From the NCBI RefSeq assembly GCF_007097365.1, contig NZ_VJZR01000004.1, positions 248,001 to 312,000 on the forward strand: a stretch of DNA of 64,000 bases, in the 5' to 3' direction. A program made the translations under genes and the position numbers. The first letter of the stretch is position 1. Each line of letters opens with the position of its first letter. The notes below the pieces were generated by a model that did not search any database, was not told where the DNA came from, and worked only from the letters and a program-made list of their open reading frames with translations. Shown here piece after piece: positions 6,910 through 15,253 of this stretch. This stretch comes from Flavobacterium franklandianum. GTDB taxonomy: Bacteria; Bacteroidota; Bacteroidia; Flavobacteriales; Flavobacteriaceae.

Positions 6910-8799
6910 TTATTTTCCTATTTGCGCTTTCATTTTAGTTTCGTATTCTTCCATTTGCAACTCGTAGGTTTTCATTTTTTTTTCAAAAGCCTCCATTGCG
7001 GTATTAAAAGGTTCCATTTGTTTATCAAATTCCTCCATTTGTTTATCAAATTCTTTCATTTGTGGTTCTAAAGCTTCCATTTTTTTATTGAAATCCTCCA
7101 TTTTGATTTCGAACTCTTTCCACGCTTTTTTGTCTCCATTTATTGGATCTCCTTTTGGAGCTTTTGGAGCCTTTGGAAAAACGGGAGGTTTTGGGTTTTT
7201 TAAGGTAAATGCAGGTGGTGTTGGAGGTGTTGGTGGCGAAGGAATATCAATATTATCCGCTGATTGATGGATTGTTTTGGTAGTAATTCTTATTGTTTTT
7301 CCAGTTTTATTTACATCCATTTTCTGAATAGTATTCTGATCTAGAAGTAAGAGTTCGTTTTTATCAACTTTTTCGTCATTAATGTAAATATCATTTTCAT
7401 TGATGGTTTTAGAGAATTTCTTAGTGACAACTCTAATAGTTCCTATATCTGATTTTTTGTTAACATCGATGCTTTCAATTTCATTTGGATCTAATTTATC
7501 TAAATCCTCCTGACTCACTTTGGCTCCATCGATAAAAATTTCTTTTTCAGTGAATACTAAAGGTGCATTAGGTGAAATCAAGACACTTTTTTGGTTGATA
7601 ACCGCTCTATCATCTGTTCCGAAATCGGCGGATAGTTCTCCGTTTATATTTTTAGAAACTATAATTCCAAATGTTTTTATGGCTTCTGTTCCTTTGGTTG
7701 CCATTTTCTTTGAAATATCTTTGCCTTTTTTTAAATTCACTTTGATGGCAATCAATTCGTTTTCTGAATTTCTTTCCATACTAGAAAAAGTAGCAATAAT
7801 TGCGTAATTCTCTTTTAAAGCCTTAGTTTTTTCTTTTAATTCAGCATCGGTGGTATTCTTGTTTATTTTGTAAACATCTACCGCATTTTCAATTGATTTT
7901 ACATGATCAATAGTTGTAAGTTCTGGTTCTTTTTCTTGCGCAACGACTTTCACCTGAAAGAAGAACACAAATGCACCTAATATTGGAAGTATTAAAGCAT
8001 ACTTCCAAGAATTCCTTTTGTTTGATTGATTTTTGTTTAACATAACGATTCGTTTTTTGATTAATGATTGATAAAAATGATTGGTAATGGCAACACAATT
8101 TTCCTGTGTTGTTATTTTTAAAAGCGTCAATTGATAGGCTTTTTTGTCGGATATGGTTTTAGAAGCTTCACTGTCGGCGATGAATTCTAGATTTTGAGCA
8201 ATGGCATTTTTGTACAACCACACTATCGGATTGAACCAAAAAACGACACAAAACAGCCTTGAAATCAAAACGTCAATGGTATGATTTTGAGCGCTATGCA
8301 CTTTTTCGTGTTCCAAAATATTTTCCAATTCCGTCTCGCTGTATAGTGATGAATTATACACAATAGAATTGAAATAGGAAAAAGGAGAAACATTTTCGGA
8401 GACGTCAATAAACTTGAAATCGGCTTGATGCTGGATGGTTTTTCCTTTGAGAATCATAGAAAGACTGAAAAAATCAAAAGCGAATTTCACTAAGAATGCC
8501 AGAATTCCAATTGAATAAACAATAGCTAAAACAAGATACCAATTGATTTCAAACGCTTCATTTTCGACGGGAGTTGTCATCGGAATATTCGACCAATCAA
8601 TAGTTGTAGGACTTGGATCAACCCAAACTATTTTTGTAAAAACAACCAACGGCAATTCTACCGATGTGATTAATCCCGCCAATAAAAACCAACGATTGCT
8701 GTTGAAAAAAGTTTCTTTTCGCAACAAAATATGATAGGACAAATAAAATAGGCCTATTAATCCACTAGATTTGAAGAGGTATATAAATAGCGTTTCCAT
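6910..8799 (-). CDS. M56 (BlaR1-type) membrane metallopeptidase sensor
   Basis: A 629-residue membrane zinc protease of the BlaR1/MecR1 M56 family, which in characterised systems senses an envelope signal and triggers loss of the paired BlaI repressor. Three N-terminal membrane segments (about residues 4-22, 36-58, 87-112) precede the cytoplasmic zinc site HEKVH (His164, Glu165, His168) with the downstream ligand region LEFIADSEA (residues 204-212). Another membrane segment follows near 267-285. The periplasmic part has no penicillin-binding serine motifs. Instead it has two repeats of a short module (DLDKLDPNEIESIDV and ELLLLDQNTIQKMDV, each followed by a TIR-beta strand), a Pro-rich linker near 515-545, and a charged C-terminal tail with repeated KQMEEF-like heptads. 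It lies 4 bases after the BlaI-type gene. The signal sensed is unknown. Confidence 0.9.
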   Translation of the reverse strand: METLFIYLFKSSGLIGLFYLSYHILLRKETFFNSNRWFLLAGLITSVELPLVVFTKIVWVDPSPTTIDWSNIPMTTPVENEAFEINWYLVLAIVYSIGILAFLVKFAFDFFSLSMILKGKTIQHQADFKFIDVSENVSPFSYFNSIVYNSSLYSETELENILEHEKVHSAQNHTIDVLISRLFCVVFWFNPIVWLYKNAIAQNLEFIADSEASKTISDKKAYQLTLLKITTQENCVAITNHFYQSLIKKRIVMLNKNQSNKRNSWKYALILPILGAFVFFFQVKVVAQEKEPELTTIDHVKSIENAVDVYKINKNTTDAELKEKTKALKENYAIIATFSSMERNSENELIAIKVNLKKGKDISKKMATKGTEAIKTFGIIVSKNINGELSADFGTDDRAVINQKSVLISPNAPLVFTEKEIFIDGAKVSQEDLDKLDPNEIESIDVNKKSDIGTIRVVTKKFSKTINENDIYINDEKVDKNELLLLDQNTIQKMDVNKTGKTIRITTKTIHQSADNIDIPSPPTPPTPPAFTLKNPKPPVFPKAPKAPKGDPINGDKKAWKEFEIKMEDFNKKMEALEPQMKEFDKQMEEFDKQMEPFNTAMEAFEKKMKTYELQMEEYETKMKAQIGK

Positions 8800-8803
8800 A
8801 CGA

Positions 8804-9160
8804 TTATTTATTTTCGATCATCTCTAAAATCTCACGTAATTCCTCGGCTGAAATCTTTTCTTCTTTGGCAAAAAACGATACCATATTTTTATAAGAACTA
8901 TCAAAATACGTATCGATAGCTGTGTTCATAAACCGCTTTCTGTAGTCTTCCATTTTTACGATAGGGAAGTATTGGTGGGTGTTGCCAAAAGCATTGTGCG
9001 ACACAAAACCTTTTTCTTCCAAGTTTCTGATAATCGTCGAAAGTGTGTTGTAATGAGGTTGTTCTTCAGTAATTTCAGCTAGAACTTCTTTTACAAAAGC
9101 TTTTTCTAGCTTCCATAAAATTTGCATAATTTCCTCTTCTTTGTTGGTGAGTTTTTGCAT
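8804..9160 (-). CDS. BlaI/MecI-family repressor
   Basis: A 118-residue winged-helix repressor, first gene of the two-gene operon with the M56 sensor. I choose the Met at 9160 (MQKLTNKEEEIMQILW), where the family normally starts, rather than the in-frame Met at 9199, which lies inside the operator. The winged helix covers about residues 5-75 (NTLSTIIRNLEEKGFV is the recognition region), followed by a C-terminal helical dimerisation part. By analogy with BlaI, it binds the three palindromes just upstream and represses its own operon until the M56 partner triggers its cleavage. Confidence 0.93.
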   Translation of the reverse strand: MQKLTNKEEEIMQILWKLEKAFVKEVLAEITEEQPHYNTLSTIIRNLEEKGFVSHNAFGNTHQYFPIVKMEDYRKRFMNTAIDTYFDSSYKNMVSFFAKEEKISAEELREILEMIENK

Positions 9161-9197
9161 AATTGTATCGTTTTTATCTTTCTTGAAACAAACGTAC

Positions 9198-9253
9198 AAC
9201 TATATTTATAGTTATCAAACTGTTTTTATAGTTATTTAACTATATTTTAAGTT
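9198..9253 (-). promoter_or_regulatory. three tandem BlaI-type operators, 20-base spacing
   Basis: Three 16-base sites begin at 9198, 9218 and 9238: aactatatttatagtt, aactgtttttatagtt and aactatattttaagtt. The first is an AACTATA-tt-TATAGTT palindrome; the others keep the AAC...GTT frame and most of the arms. The exact 20-base period (about two helix turns) places three repressor dimers on one face of the DNA. The sites lie 38-93 bases upstream of the BlaI-type start codon, in the expected promoter. Confidence 0.8.
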
Positions 9254-9282
9254 TTAAGTGGAATGATTTGGTTTTGAGATGC

Positions 9283-10500
9283 TTAATTATTTTCAGTTCG
9301 CAACATTCGATTCAGCCAAAGGCAGCTAATTGCCGCCAACATTCCTAAAGTTCCCATAACAACCCAATTGATTTGATACCCAAAATGTGCAATAATATCC
9401 AATCCAGTTTTTGAACAAGCAATGTGAGCTAGGCTAAAACTCATCGTAAATAGTCCCATATATTGTCCTTCTTGCCCTTTTGGAGCTCGGTTCAGTGCAA
9501 CAGCATTTGTCAAAGGGAAAGCAAAAATTTCTCCAAGAGATAGTAAAACAATACTTATTAATAAGATAAACACCCAAGAATCGAGTAGTAAAATATAATA
9601 TCCTAATGCAACGCACAAAGCACCATAACCAATGATTTTAATTTTATTGATTTTTTTTCTTTCTATTCGGCTTACAATAGGCATTTCTAATAAGAAAACT
9701 AAAAGTCCGTTCAGGGAAAGGAGCATTCCGGTTTGAAACTCGGTCAAGCCAAATTTTTCGTTATGATACAAAGGAAGAGTGGTGAAAATTTGAAAAAACA
9801 CCATCGCAATGATAAAAATAATAAACAATAACAACCAGAATGGTTTGTCTTTATAAATGGACTTTCGGTTGATTAGCGTTGGTATTTCGCCTATCGCTAG
9901 AGGAATTCTTTTTTTCTCTTTGACTGTCAAAGCAAAAATCAGAATGGCAATGATACAAGAACTACCATCAACCCAAAACAAACCTTGATAGCCCATTCCT
10001 AAAATAATTAAACCGCCCAAAGTGGGACCAGCAGCAAAACCAAGATTTACCGACAAACGCACCAACGACAGGGCACGAACTCTGTTTTCGGGTTTGGCAT
10101 ACACACTCAATGACACAAACATTGCCGGTCGAAACATATCGGCAATGGTCATAATCCCAAACATTCCCAAACACAAACCCCAAAAACTAGTGATGTATTG
10201 CAGAATAAAAAATAGAATTCCACTCGTAAAAAGACTGAAAACCATTATTTTATAAAACCCAATTTTATCGGTCAATTTGCCGCCAAGCCACGAACCAAGC
10301 ATTGAACCTAATCCAAAAGCAACCATAATCCATCCCACTTGACCGTAGGTAAAATGCAGATTTTCCTTTAAATATCGGGATAAAAAAGGCAAAACCATCG
10401 TTCCCGCACGATTGATAAAAGTGATGAGCGCCAGAATCCAAACTTCACGCCGGAAGCCTCTAAAATTATTGATGTAACTGCGGAGTCCTGTTCTAAGCAT
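9283..10500 (-). CDS. MFS transporter
   Basis: A 405-residue major facilitator superfamily permease with about twelve membrane segments. I choose Met at 10500 (MLRTGLRSYINNFRGF) because it starts close to the first membrane helix; the frame stays open to 10578 and adds 26 less hydrophobic residues. The signature loop between helices 2 and 3 reads GSWLGGKLTDKIG. A second-half loop, SRIERKKINKIK, is also typical. It looks like a drug- or metabolite-efflux type antiporter, but the substrate cannot be read. It is divergent in function from the BlaI/M56 operon and lies upstream of it on the same strand, 30 bases before the third operator. Confidence 0.88.
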   Translation of the reverse strand: MLRTGLRSYINNFRGFRREVWILALITFINRAGTMVLPFLSRYLKENLHFTYGQVGWIMVAFGLGSMLGSWLGGKLTDKIGFYKIMVFSLFTSGILFFILQYITSFWGLCLGMFGIMTIADMFRPAMFVSLSVYAKPENRVRALSLVRLSVNLGFAAGPTLGGLIILGMGYQGLFWVDGSSCIIAILIFALTVKEKKRIPLAIGEIPTLINRKSIYKDKPFWLLLFIIFIIAMVFFQIFTTLPLYHNEKFGLTEFQTGMLLSLNGLLVFLLEMPIVSRIERKKINKIKIIGYGALCVALGYYILLLDSWVFILLISIVLLSLGEIFAFPLTNAVALNRAPKGQEGQYMGLFTMSFSLAHIACSKTGLDIIAHFGYQINWVVMGTLGMLAAISCLWLNRMLRTENN

Positions 10501-10576
10501 TGGGAAATTTCTTGTTGGCAAAGCTACAAAGATTTTCAGGAGCTTTTTCCACAAGACATTCGCATTTAAAATTTTC

Positions 10577-10775
10577 AACCACGAATTTCAAGAATTAGTA
10601 CTAATTTTATAACTTTCAAAATGAAATTCATTTTGCTTTTTAAAAATTAACAGAATGTAATTTGTGTGAATTTGTGCAATTCGTGGCTAATTTTTTTTAA
10701 TCTGTCGTAATCTGTGGCAAAAAATACAGCTTGACAAGTTCCGCCCACAAGCAGTAAATTCGTGGCTAACTTTTT
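10577..10775. repeat. dispersed repeat text with cacgaatt/aattcgtggc arms
   Basis: This AT-rich intergenic stretch contains ccacgaatt (10579), aattcgtggctaa (10678), taatctgtggcaaaaaa (about 10710) and aattcgtggctaac (10758). The outer elements are inverted relative to each other. A related element is at 12957-13008. No gene is visible between 10501 and 10865. Confidence 0.5.
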
Positions 10776-10865
10776 TTAAATGAAATGCCTTGGAATAGTA
10801 TTTTCTCTAAAATATAAACGTTGTGGCTTTCTAACTTTTAAACTATTTTTGCTAAAATTTATACG

Positions 10866-11468
10866 ATGAGAACGATTCTACCTTTTGTATTTTTAACACT
10901 ATTCAATTTTGGTTTTGCCCAAGAAAAATTTGATGTGGCGGCTGCCGAAAAATTTCAAAAAGAGTTAAATTCCGAATATGCCGATGCCAAAACAAGTCCA
11001 TTGACAGTAGAAGATTTGGCAACATTCAAAAGCTTGGGTTTTTATCCTATAAGCGAAAAGTTTTTTGTTACTGCAATATTTGTTAGAACCGAGAACGAAA
11101 AACCGTTCGAAATGAAAACTTCGACCGAAAGAAAACCAATGTATGTAAAATTCGGTGAAGCGCATTTTGAAATGGATGGAAAATCATTACAATTGAACAT
11201 TTACCAAAACATTGAATTATCCAAAAAAGAGGAATATAAAGACTATTTGTTCTTGCCTTTTTCCGATTTAACTTGCGGAAAGGAAAGTTATATTGGCGGA
11301 AAATATATCGATATGAAAACCCCAAAAGGAGACACAATAGTTATTGATTTCAATACGTCATACAATCCTCTATGTGCTTATAATCATAAATATTCCTGCC
11401 CTAAAGTACCATTAGAAAACGATTTGAACATAGAAATTAAGGCAGGTGTTAAAAAATTCCATGACTAA
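10866..11468 (+). CDS. DUF1684 family exported protein
   Basis: A 200-residue protein with a cleavable signal peptide (hydrophobic core FVFLTLFNFGFA, residues 6-18). The C-terminal half has the family's conserved core: GGKYIDM near residue 141, IVIDFNTSYNPLCAYNHKYS near 156-175, and a CPKVPLEND motif, with two cysteines that could pair or bind metal. DUF1684 has no firmly assigned activity. The last base of its stop codon is the first base of the TatD start, so the two are translationally coupled. Confidence 0.9.
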   Translation: MRTILPFVFLTLFNFGFAQEKFDVAAAEKFQKELNSEYADAKTSPLTVEDLATFKSLGFYPISEKFFVTAIFVRTENEKPFEMKTSTERKPMYVKFGEAHFEMDGKSLQLNIYQNIELSKKEEYKDYLFLPFSDLTCGKESYIGGKYIDMKTPKGDTIVIDFNTSYNPLCAYNHKYSCPKVPLENDLNIEIKAGVKKFHD

Positions 11469-12133
11469 TGAAATACTTTAATCTACATACGCATCAATTC
11501 ACCAATCAACCCGAGGTGTTGGAATTGGTCAATCAATATCCACAGGAATTTGATGCCTCGATTCCGTTTTATTCCATCGGAATTCATCCATTATATATTG
11601 ACGAAAACCGATTGGAAAGCGATTTTAAAATTTTGGACGAAAAATTGGCTTTGCCCGAATGTTTGGCTCTTGGCGAATGCGGATTAGATAAAAGAAGCGA
11701 AACTCCGTTTGAATTGCAGCTATCCGTTTTTGAAAGGCAATTGGCTCTAGCCGAAAAATATCAAAAACCAGTTGTGATTCATTGTGTTGCCTCTTTTCAG
11801 GAACTTATCGAAATCAAGAAAAGATTGAAGGTTAGCGTTCCAATGCTAGTTCACGGATTTTCAAAGAAAGTAGAACTCGCCAAACAATTGATTGACAATG
11901 GATTTTATCTTTCGTTTGGTAAAAACTTGTTGCGATCCCGAAGCGTCGGGACCGAATTAGAATCCGTTTTTAAAAGTATTCCAAACGATAGATTCTTATT
12001 AGAAACCGATATGGTCGAGGAAGGAATTCAGGATGTTTACGCCTTGGCGGCGAAATATAAAGAATTAGGATTAAACGAATTACAAGAAATTGTAAATAGA
12101 AATTATAATCAAGTTTTTGATTTTAGATTGTAG
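11468..12133 (+). CDS. TatD-family metal-dependent hydrolase
   Basis: A 221-residue TatD-like hydrolase, a TIM-barrel metal enzyme with DNase activity in studied members. Metal ligands are visible in order: HTH near residue 8, Glu in LGECGLDKRS (about residue 74), His in VVIHCVAS (about 103), His in MLVHGFSK (about 127), and Asp in LLETDMVEE (about 178). It is slightly shorter than the usual 250-260 residues. It overlaps the DUF1684 gene by one base. Confidence 0.92.
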   Translation: MKYFNLHTHQFTNQPEVLELVNQYPQEFDASIPFYSIGIHPLYIDENRLESDFKILDEKLALPECLALGECGLDKRSETPFELQLSVFERQLALAEKYQKPVVIHCVASFQELIEIKKRLKVSVPMLVHGFSKKVELAKQLIDNGFYLSFGKNLLRSRSVGTELESVFKSIPNDRFLLETDMVEEGIQDVYALAAKYKELGLNELQEIVNRNYNQVFDFRL

Positions 12134-12188
12134 ATTAACGATTTTTGATTTTCAGGAACTTTAAACATTAAACTTGAAACAATAAATT

Positions 12189-12902
12189 ATGGCAGAATGG
12201 ACAGAAAGAGCGGAGCTCTTATTTAAAGCAGAAGGATTGGATAATTTAAGAAACGCCAATGTTTTGGTAGTAGGATTGGGTGGAGTTGGTTCCTTTGCAG
12301 CCGAATTTTTGGCAAGAGCCGGAGTCGGAACAATGACTATTGTGGATGGTGATATTGTAGATATAACTAATATTAATCGACAATTGCCAGCTTTGCATTC
12401 CACAGTAGGGCAACCCAAAGTAACTATTGTTGGCGATCGATTGATGGATATAAATCCCGAATTGAAATTGACTAAAATTAAAGAATTTTTATCGCCAGAA
12501 CGAGCTTTCGAAATTGTTTCAGCCGAATATGATTATGTTTTGGATTGCATTGACAGCATCACTCCTAAATTGAATTTAATCATTGGCGCCAAGCGAAAAA
12601 GAGTCAAAATTATTTCTTCGATGGGAGCAGGAGGAAAGATGGAAGCATCAAAAGTGAAGGTCGCCGATATTAATAACACAATGAATTGTTTCTTGGCAAA
12701 AACCGTTCGTCGTCGATTGAAAGAATTTAAAATTGATAAATTGAAAGTCGTTTTTTCGTCGGAAATTCAAGATGATTCCAGTTTAAAAATGACCGATGGT
12801 TCTAATTTCAAGAAATCTTTTTACGGAACTAACAGCTATATGCCAGGATTATTTGGATTGTATGCTGCTGAAACTGTGATTCGCTATTTACTTAAAAAGT
12901 AG
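12189..12902 (+). CDS. tcdA: tRNA threonylcarbamoyladenosine dehydratase (TcdA/CsdL)
   Basis: A 237-residue E1-like enzyme that cyclises N6-threonylcarbamoyladenosine at tRNA position 37 (t6A to ct6A) using ATP. The N-terminal nucleotide-binding site GLGGVGSFAAEFLARAG (about residues 29-45) is followed by DGDIVDITNINRQ, the acidic and Arg/Gln residues typical of ThiF/MoeB folds. SSMGAGGKMEASKV near 135-150 and a conserved C-terminal segment distinguish TcdA from the sulfur-carrier activators. It has no rhodanese domain, unlike the MoeB at 39000. The start is preceded by an A-rich heptamer-like leader. Confidence 0.93.
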   Translation: MAEWTERAELLFKAEGLDNLRNANVLVVGLGGVGSFAAEFLARAGVGTMTIVDGDIVDITNINRQLPALHSTVGQPKVTIVGDRLMDINPELKLTKIKEFLSPERAFEIVSAEYDYVLDCIDSITPKLNLIIGAKRKRVKIISSMGAGGKMEASKVKVADINNTMNCFLAKTVRRRLKEFKIDKLKVVFSSEIQDDSSLKMTDGSNFKKSFYGTNSYMPGLFGLYAAETVIRYLLKK

Positions 12903-12956
12903 TTTCCTAATAAATAACTCGAGGCAAATTGCCAGTGGTAGTTGGGAAATAATAGC

Positions 12957-13012
12957 CACTGATTCACAGATTTTAAGAATCTTTTTTAATCTGTGAATCT
13001 GTGGCAAAAAAA
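12957..13012. repeat. imperfect inverted repeat (ccactgattcacagatt ... aatctgtggc)
   Basis: The arms cactgattcacagatt and aatctgtgaatctgtgg flank a short AT-rich centre. The element shares taatctgtgg/gtggcaaaaaa text with 10700-10730 and is probably a copy of a small dispersed repeat. It lies between tcdA and the UbiA-type gene. Confidence 0.5.
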
Positions 13013-13056
13013 TACTGAGCTGAGCTTCTAGGAAGGAATCTAAAAAGAAATTAAAA

Positions 13057-13078
13057 AATCTGCAATCTAAAATCTAAA
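13057..13078 (+). repeat. heptamer-periodic leader ending in the start codon
   Basis: aatctgc-aatctaa-aatctaa-aATG: three seven-base units run in register into the ATG of the UbiA-type gene. The arrays before moaCB (40654) and the HAD gene (49961) end in the same AATG register. Confidence 0.55.
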
Positions 13079-14005
13079 ATGAATTACCTAAAACTCATCC
13101 GTTACCAAAACCTGTTAATGCTGGCCTTGATGCAGCTTATTTTTAGGTATGGTTTTCTCGAATTGCAAAATATTCCGTTGGCTTTGGCCGATTGGCAATA
13201 TATATTATTGGTTTTGGCAACGGCGTGTATTGCAGCTGGGGGTTACATTATCAATAATATATTTGATGTGGAAACCGACACGGAAAATAAACCCGAAAAT
13301 GTGGTTGTTAGCAAGTTTATTTCTGAAACCAAGGCATATAATCTGTATATTGGTTTTACCGTAATTGGTGTGGCGATGGGCTTTTATTTGTCGAATGTAA
13401 TTGGCAAACCCAGTTTTGCATCCATTTTTATAGTCATTGCTGCTACGCTTTATTTTTATGCCACGAGTTTGAAACAAAGCTTGCTCATAGGCAATTTTAT
13501 TGTGGCATTATTGCTTGCGTTTAGCGTGATTATCATTGGTATTTTCGATTTATTTCCTCTAACCAATGAAGAAAATCGACCTGTTATGGGATTGCTTTTT
13601 GGTATTCTTTTGGATTATGCAATCTTTGCTTTCATCATTAATTTCATCCGAGAAATTGTTAAAGATTTACAAGATGTTGAAGGCGATTCGATTCAAGAAA
13701 TGAGTACTTTGCCCATTGTTTTGGGCATAAATAGAACAGCAAAATTGGTTTTTGTATTGAGTTTTATTCCAGTAATTTTAATCCTGAATTATATTAATAC
13801 CAACTTATTTTCGTCGGAATTGCTTTTTGGAACGCTTTACGGATTGGTTTTTATATTGGCTCCGTTACTATACTTTATAGTAAAAATTTGGTTAGCAACA
13901 ACAACACAAGATTTTCATCATTTGAGTACCGTTCTAAAATGGATTCTGTTTTTCGGAATCCTTTCAATTGTGGTTATCAGCCTAAACATTAAATACAATG
14001 CTTAA
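13079..14005 (+). CDS. UbiA-superfamily prenyltransferase
   Basis: A 308-residue membrane prenyltransferase with eight or nine hydrophobic helices. The first Asp-rich motif reads NNIFDVETDTENKP (about residues 59-72) and the second reads EIVKDLQDVEGDS (about 198-210); both bind the Mg-diphosphate of the prenyl donor. Bacteroidota homologues of this type are often annotated as geranylgeranylglycerol-phosphate geranylgeranyltransferase-like. The actual acceptor (lipid, quinone ring or haem) cannot be told here. Its last 8 bases overlap the Maf gene, indicating a small operon. Confidence 0.88.
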   Translation: MNYLKLIRYQNLLMLALMQLIFRYGFLELQNIPLALADWQYILLVLATACIAAGGYIINNIFDVETDTENKPENVVVSKFISETKAYNLYIGFTVIGVAMGFYLSNVIGKPSFASIFIVIAATLYFYATSLKQSLLIGNFIVALLLAFSVIIIGIFDLFPLTNEENRPVMGLLFGILLDYAIFAFIINFIREIVKDLQDVEGDSIQEMSTLPIVLGINRTAKLVFVLSFIPVILILNYINTNLFSSELLFGTLYGLVFILAPLLYFIVKIWLATTTQDFHHLSTVLKWILFFGILSIVVISLNIKYNA

Positions 14006-14582
14006 AAATAAATTACAAAAATACAAACTGATTTTGGCTTCGGGTTCGCCAAGACGTCAGCAATTCTTCAAAGATTTAGACCTCGATTTTGAAATTCGAT
14101 TGAAAGAAATCGAAGAAATTTTTCCACCAGAACTAAAAGCCGAAGAAATCACCAATTATTTGGCAGTACTCAAAGCCAGCGCTTTCGAAGGAGAATTGAA
14201 CGACAACGAAATCCTGATTACCAGCGATACGATTGTTTGGCACGAAAATATAGCTTTGGGTAAACCAAAAGATGCACAAGATGCCTTTGATATTCTAAAA
14301 TCATTATCGAATGCGACTCACGAAGTAATTACCTCGGTTTGTTTTAAAACCAATGTAGATTCAACTATAATGTTTGAAGTGACCAAAGTAACTTTTAATG
14401 AATTGAGTGATGAAGCTATTCACTATTACATAGAAAACTACAAACCCTTCGACAAAGCGGGAGCTTATGGCATTCAGGAATGGATTGGTTTTGTGGGCGT
14501 TTCAAAAATTGAAGGTTCGTATGCGAATGTAATGGGAATGCCTACGGATAAAGTTTATGAATATTTGAGTAATTTAGCATAA
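13998..14582 (+). CDS. maf: Maf-family nucleotide pyrophosphatase
   Basis: A 194-residue Maf protein, a house-cleaning pyrophosphatase that hydrolyses non-canonical or methylated nucleoside triphosphates. Motifs: LASGSPRRQQFF near residue 13, ITSDTIV near 74, GKPKDAQDAFDIL near 86, and DKAGAYGIQEW near 153. The length is normal. It overlaps the prenyltransferase gene and is followed 10 bases later by the MscS gene. Confidence 0.93.
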   Translation: MLKNKLQKYKLILASGSPRRQQFFKDLDLDFEIRLKEIEEIFPPELKAEEITNYLAVLKASAFEGELNDNEILITSDTIVWHENIALGKPKDAQDAFDILKSLSNATHEVITSVCFKTNVDSTIMFEVTKVTFNELSDEAIHYYIENYKPFDKAGAYGIQEWIGFVGVSKIEGSYANVMGMPTDKVYEYLSNLA

Positions 14583-14592
14583 AAATAGAGTT

Positions 14593-15123
14593 ATGGACTA
14601 CCTAAATGATTTTACAAAAGAATTAATTGCAACTGGAATTTTATTAATCTTGGTTATTTTGTCGCGTCTAATCGTTTCAAAATTGATAAGGAGTTTTGCC
14701 AAAAGAAGTCAAACTATAGAAAAACGAACCCGATTAGTACTCAAATACATTCATTTGCTGATGAATATAATTGCAGTGATAGGTTTAATTATAATTTGGG
14801 GAGTTCAGACAAAAGATATTTTTATAGTATTTTCTTCTATTGCAACGGTTGTTGGAGTAGCAATGTTTGCACAATGGTCGATTTTGAGTAATATCACTTC
14901 AGGAATTATCTTGTTCTTTTCATTTCCGTATAAAATTGGGGATTATATTTTCATTCATGACAAAGATTTTCCCATCGAAGCCGAAATCGAAGACATTGGC
15001 GCATTTCACGTGTATTTGAAAACCCCAAAAGGTGAAATTATGGTCTATCCTAATAATTTAATGTTGCAAATAGGAATAACAATTTTAAAACATCCTGATG
15101 AAGAAAAAGAGTTTACGGATTAG
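14593..15123 (+). CDS. small MscS-type mechanosensitive channel
   Basis: A 176-residue protein of the MscS fold in minimal form. Two hydrophobic helices (about residues 13-33 and 53-74) precede the pore-lining helix region (SIATVVGVAMFAQWSILSN) and the beta domain (PYKIGDYIFIHD). It lacks the large C-terminal vestibule of E. coli MscS, which is common among Bacteroidota small channels. It probably releases osmolytes under hypo-osmotic shock at the inner membrane. Confidence 0.85.
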   Translation: MDYLNDFTKELIATGILLILVILSRLIVSKLIRSFAKRSQTIEKRTRLVLKYIHLLMNIIAVIGLIIIWGVQTKDIFIVFSSIATVVGVAMFAQWSILSNITSGIILFFSFPYKIGDYIFIHDKDFPIEAEIEDIGAFHVYLKTPKGEIMVYPNNLMLQIGITILKHPDEEKEFTD

Positions 15124-15253
15124 TTTTTAGTGTTAATCATATAAGAATTTCAAAGAATAATACAGCACTTTGGAAGTATATGAATCTAATATTTACTTGT
15201 TCCACCAATTTGCTTATTTATTAATTTTAAACAGCTCCTATTAATCTTTTTGA

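Noticed and set aside
6910-9160. Beta-lactam resistance regulon
   Set aside because: The M56/BlaI pair is clear, but no beta-lactamase gene is adjacent and the sensor has no penicillin-binding domain.
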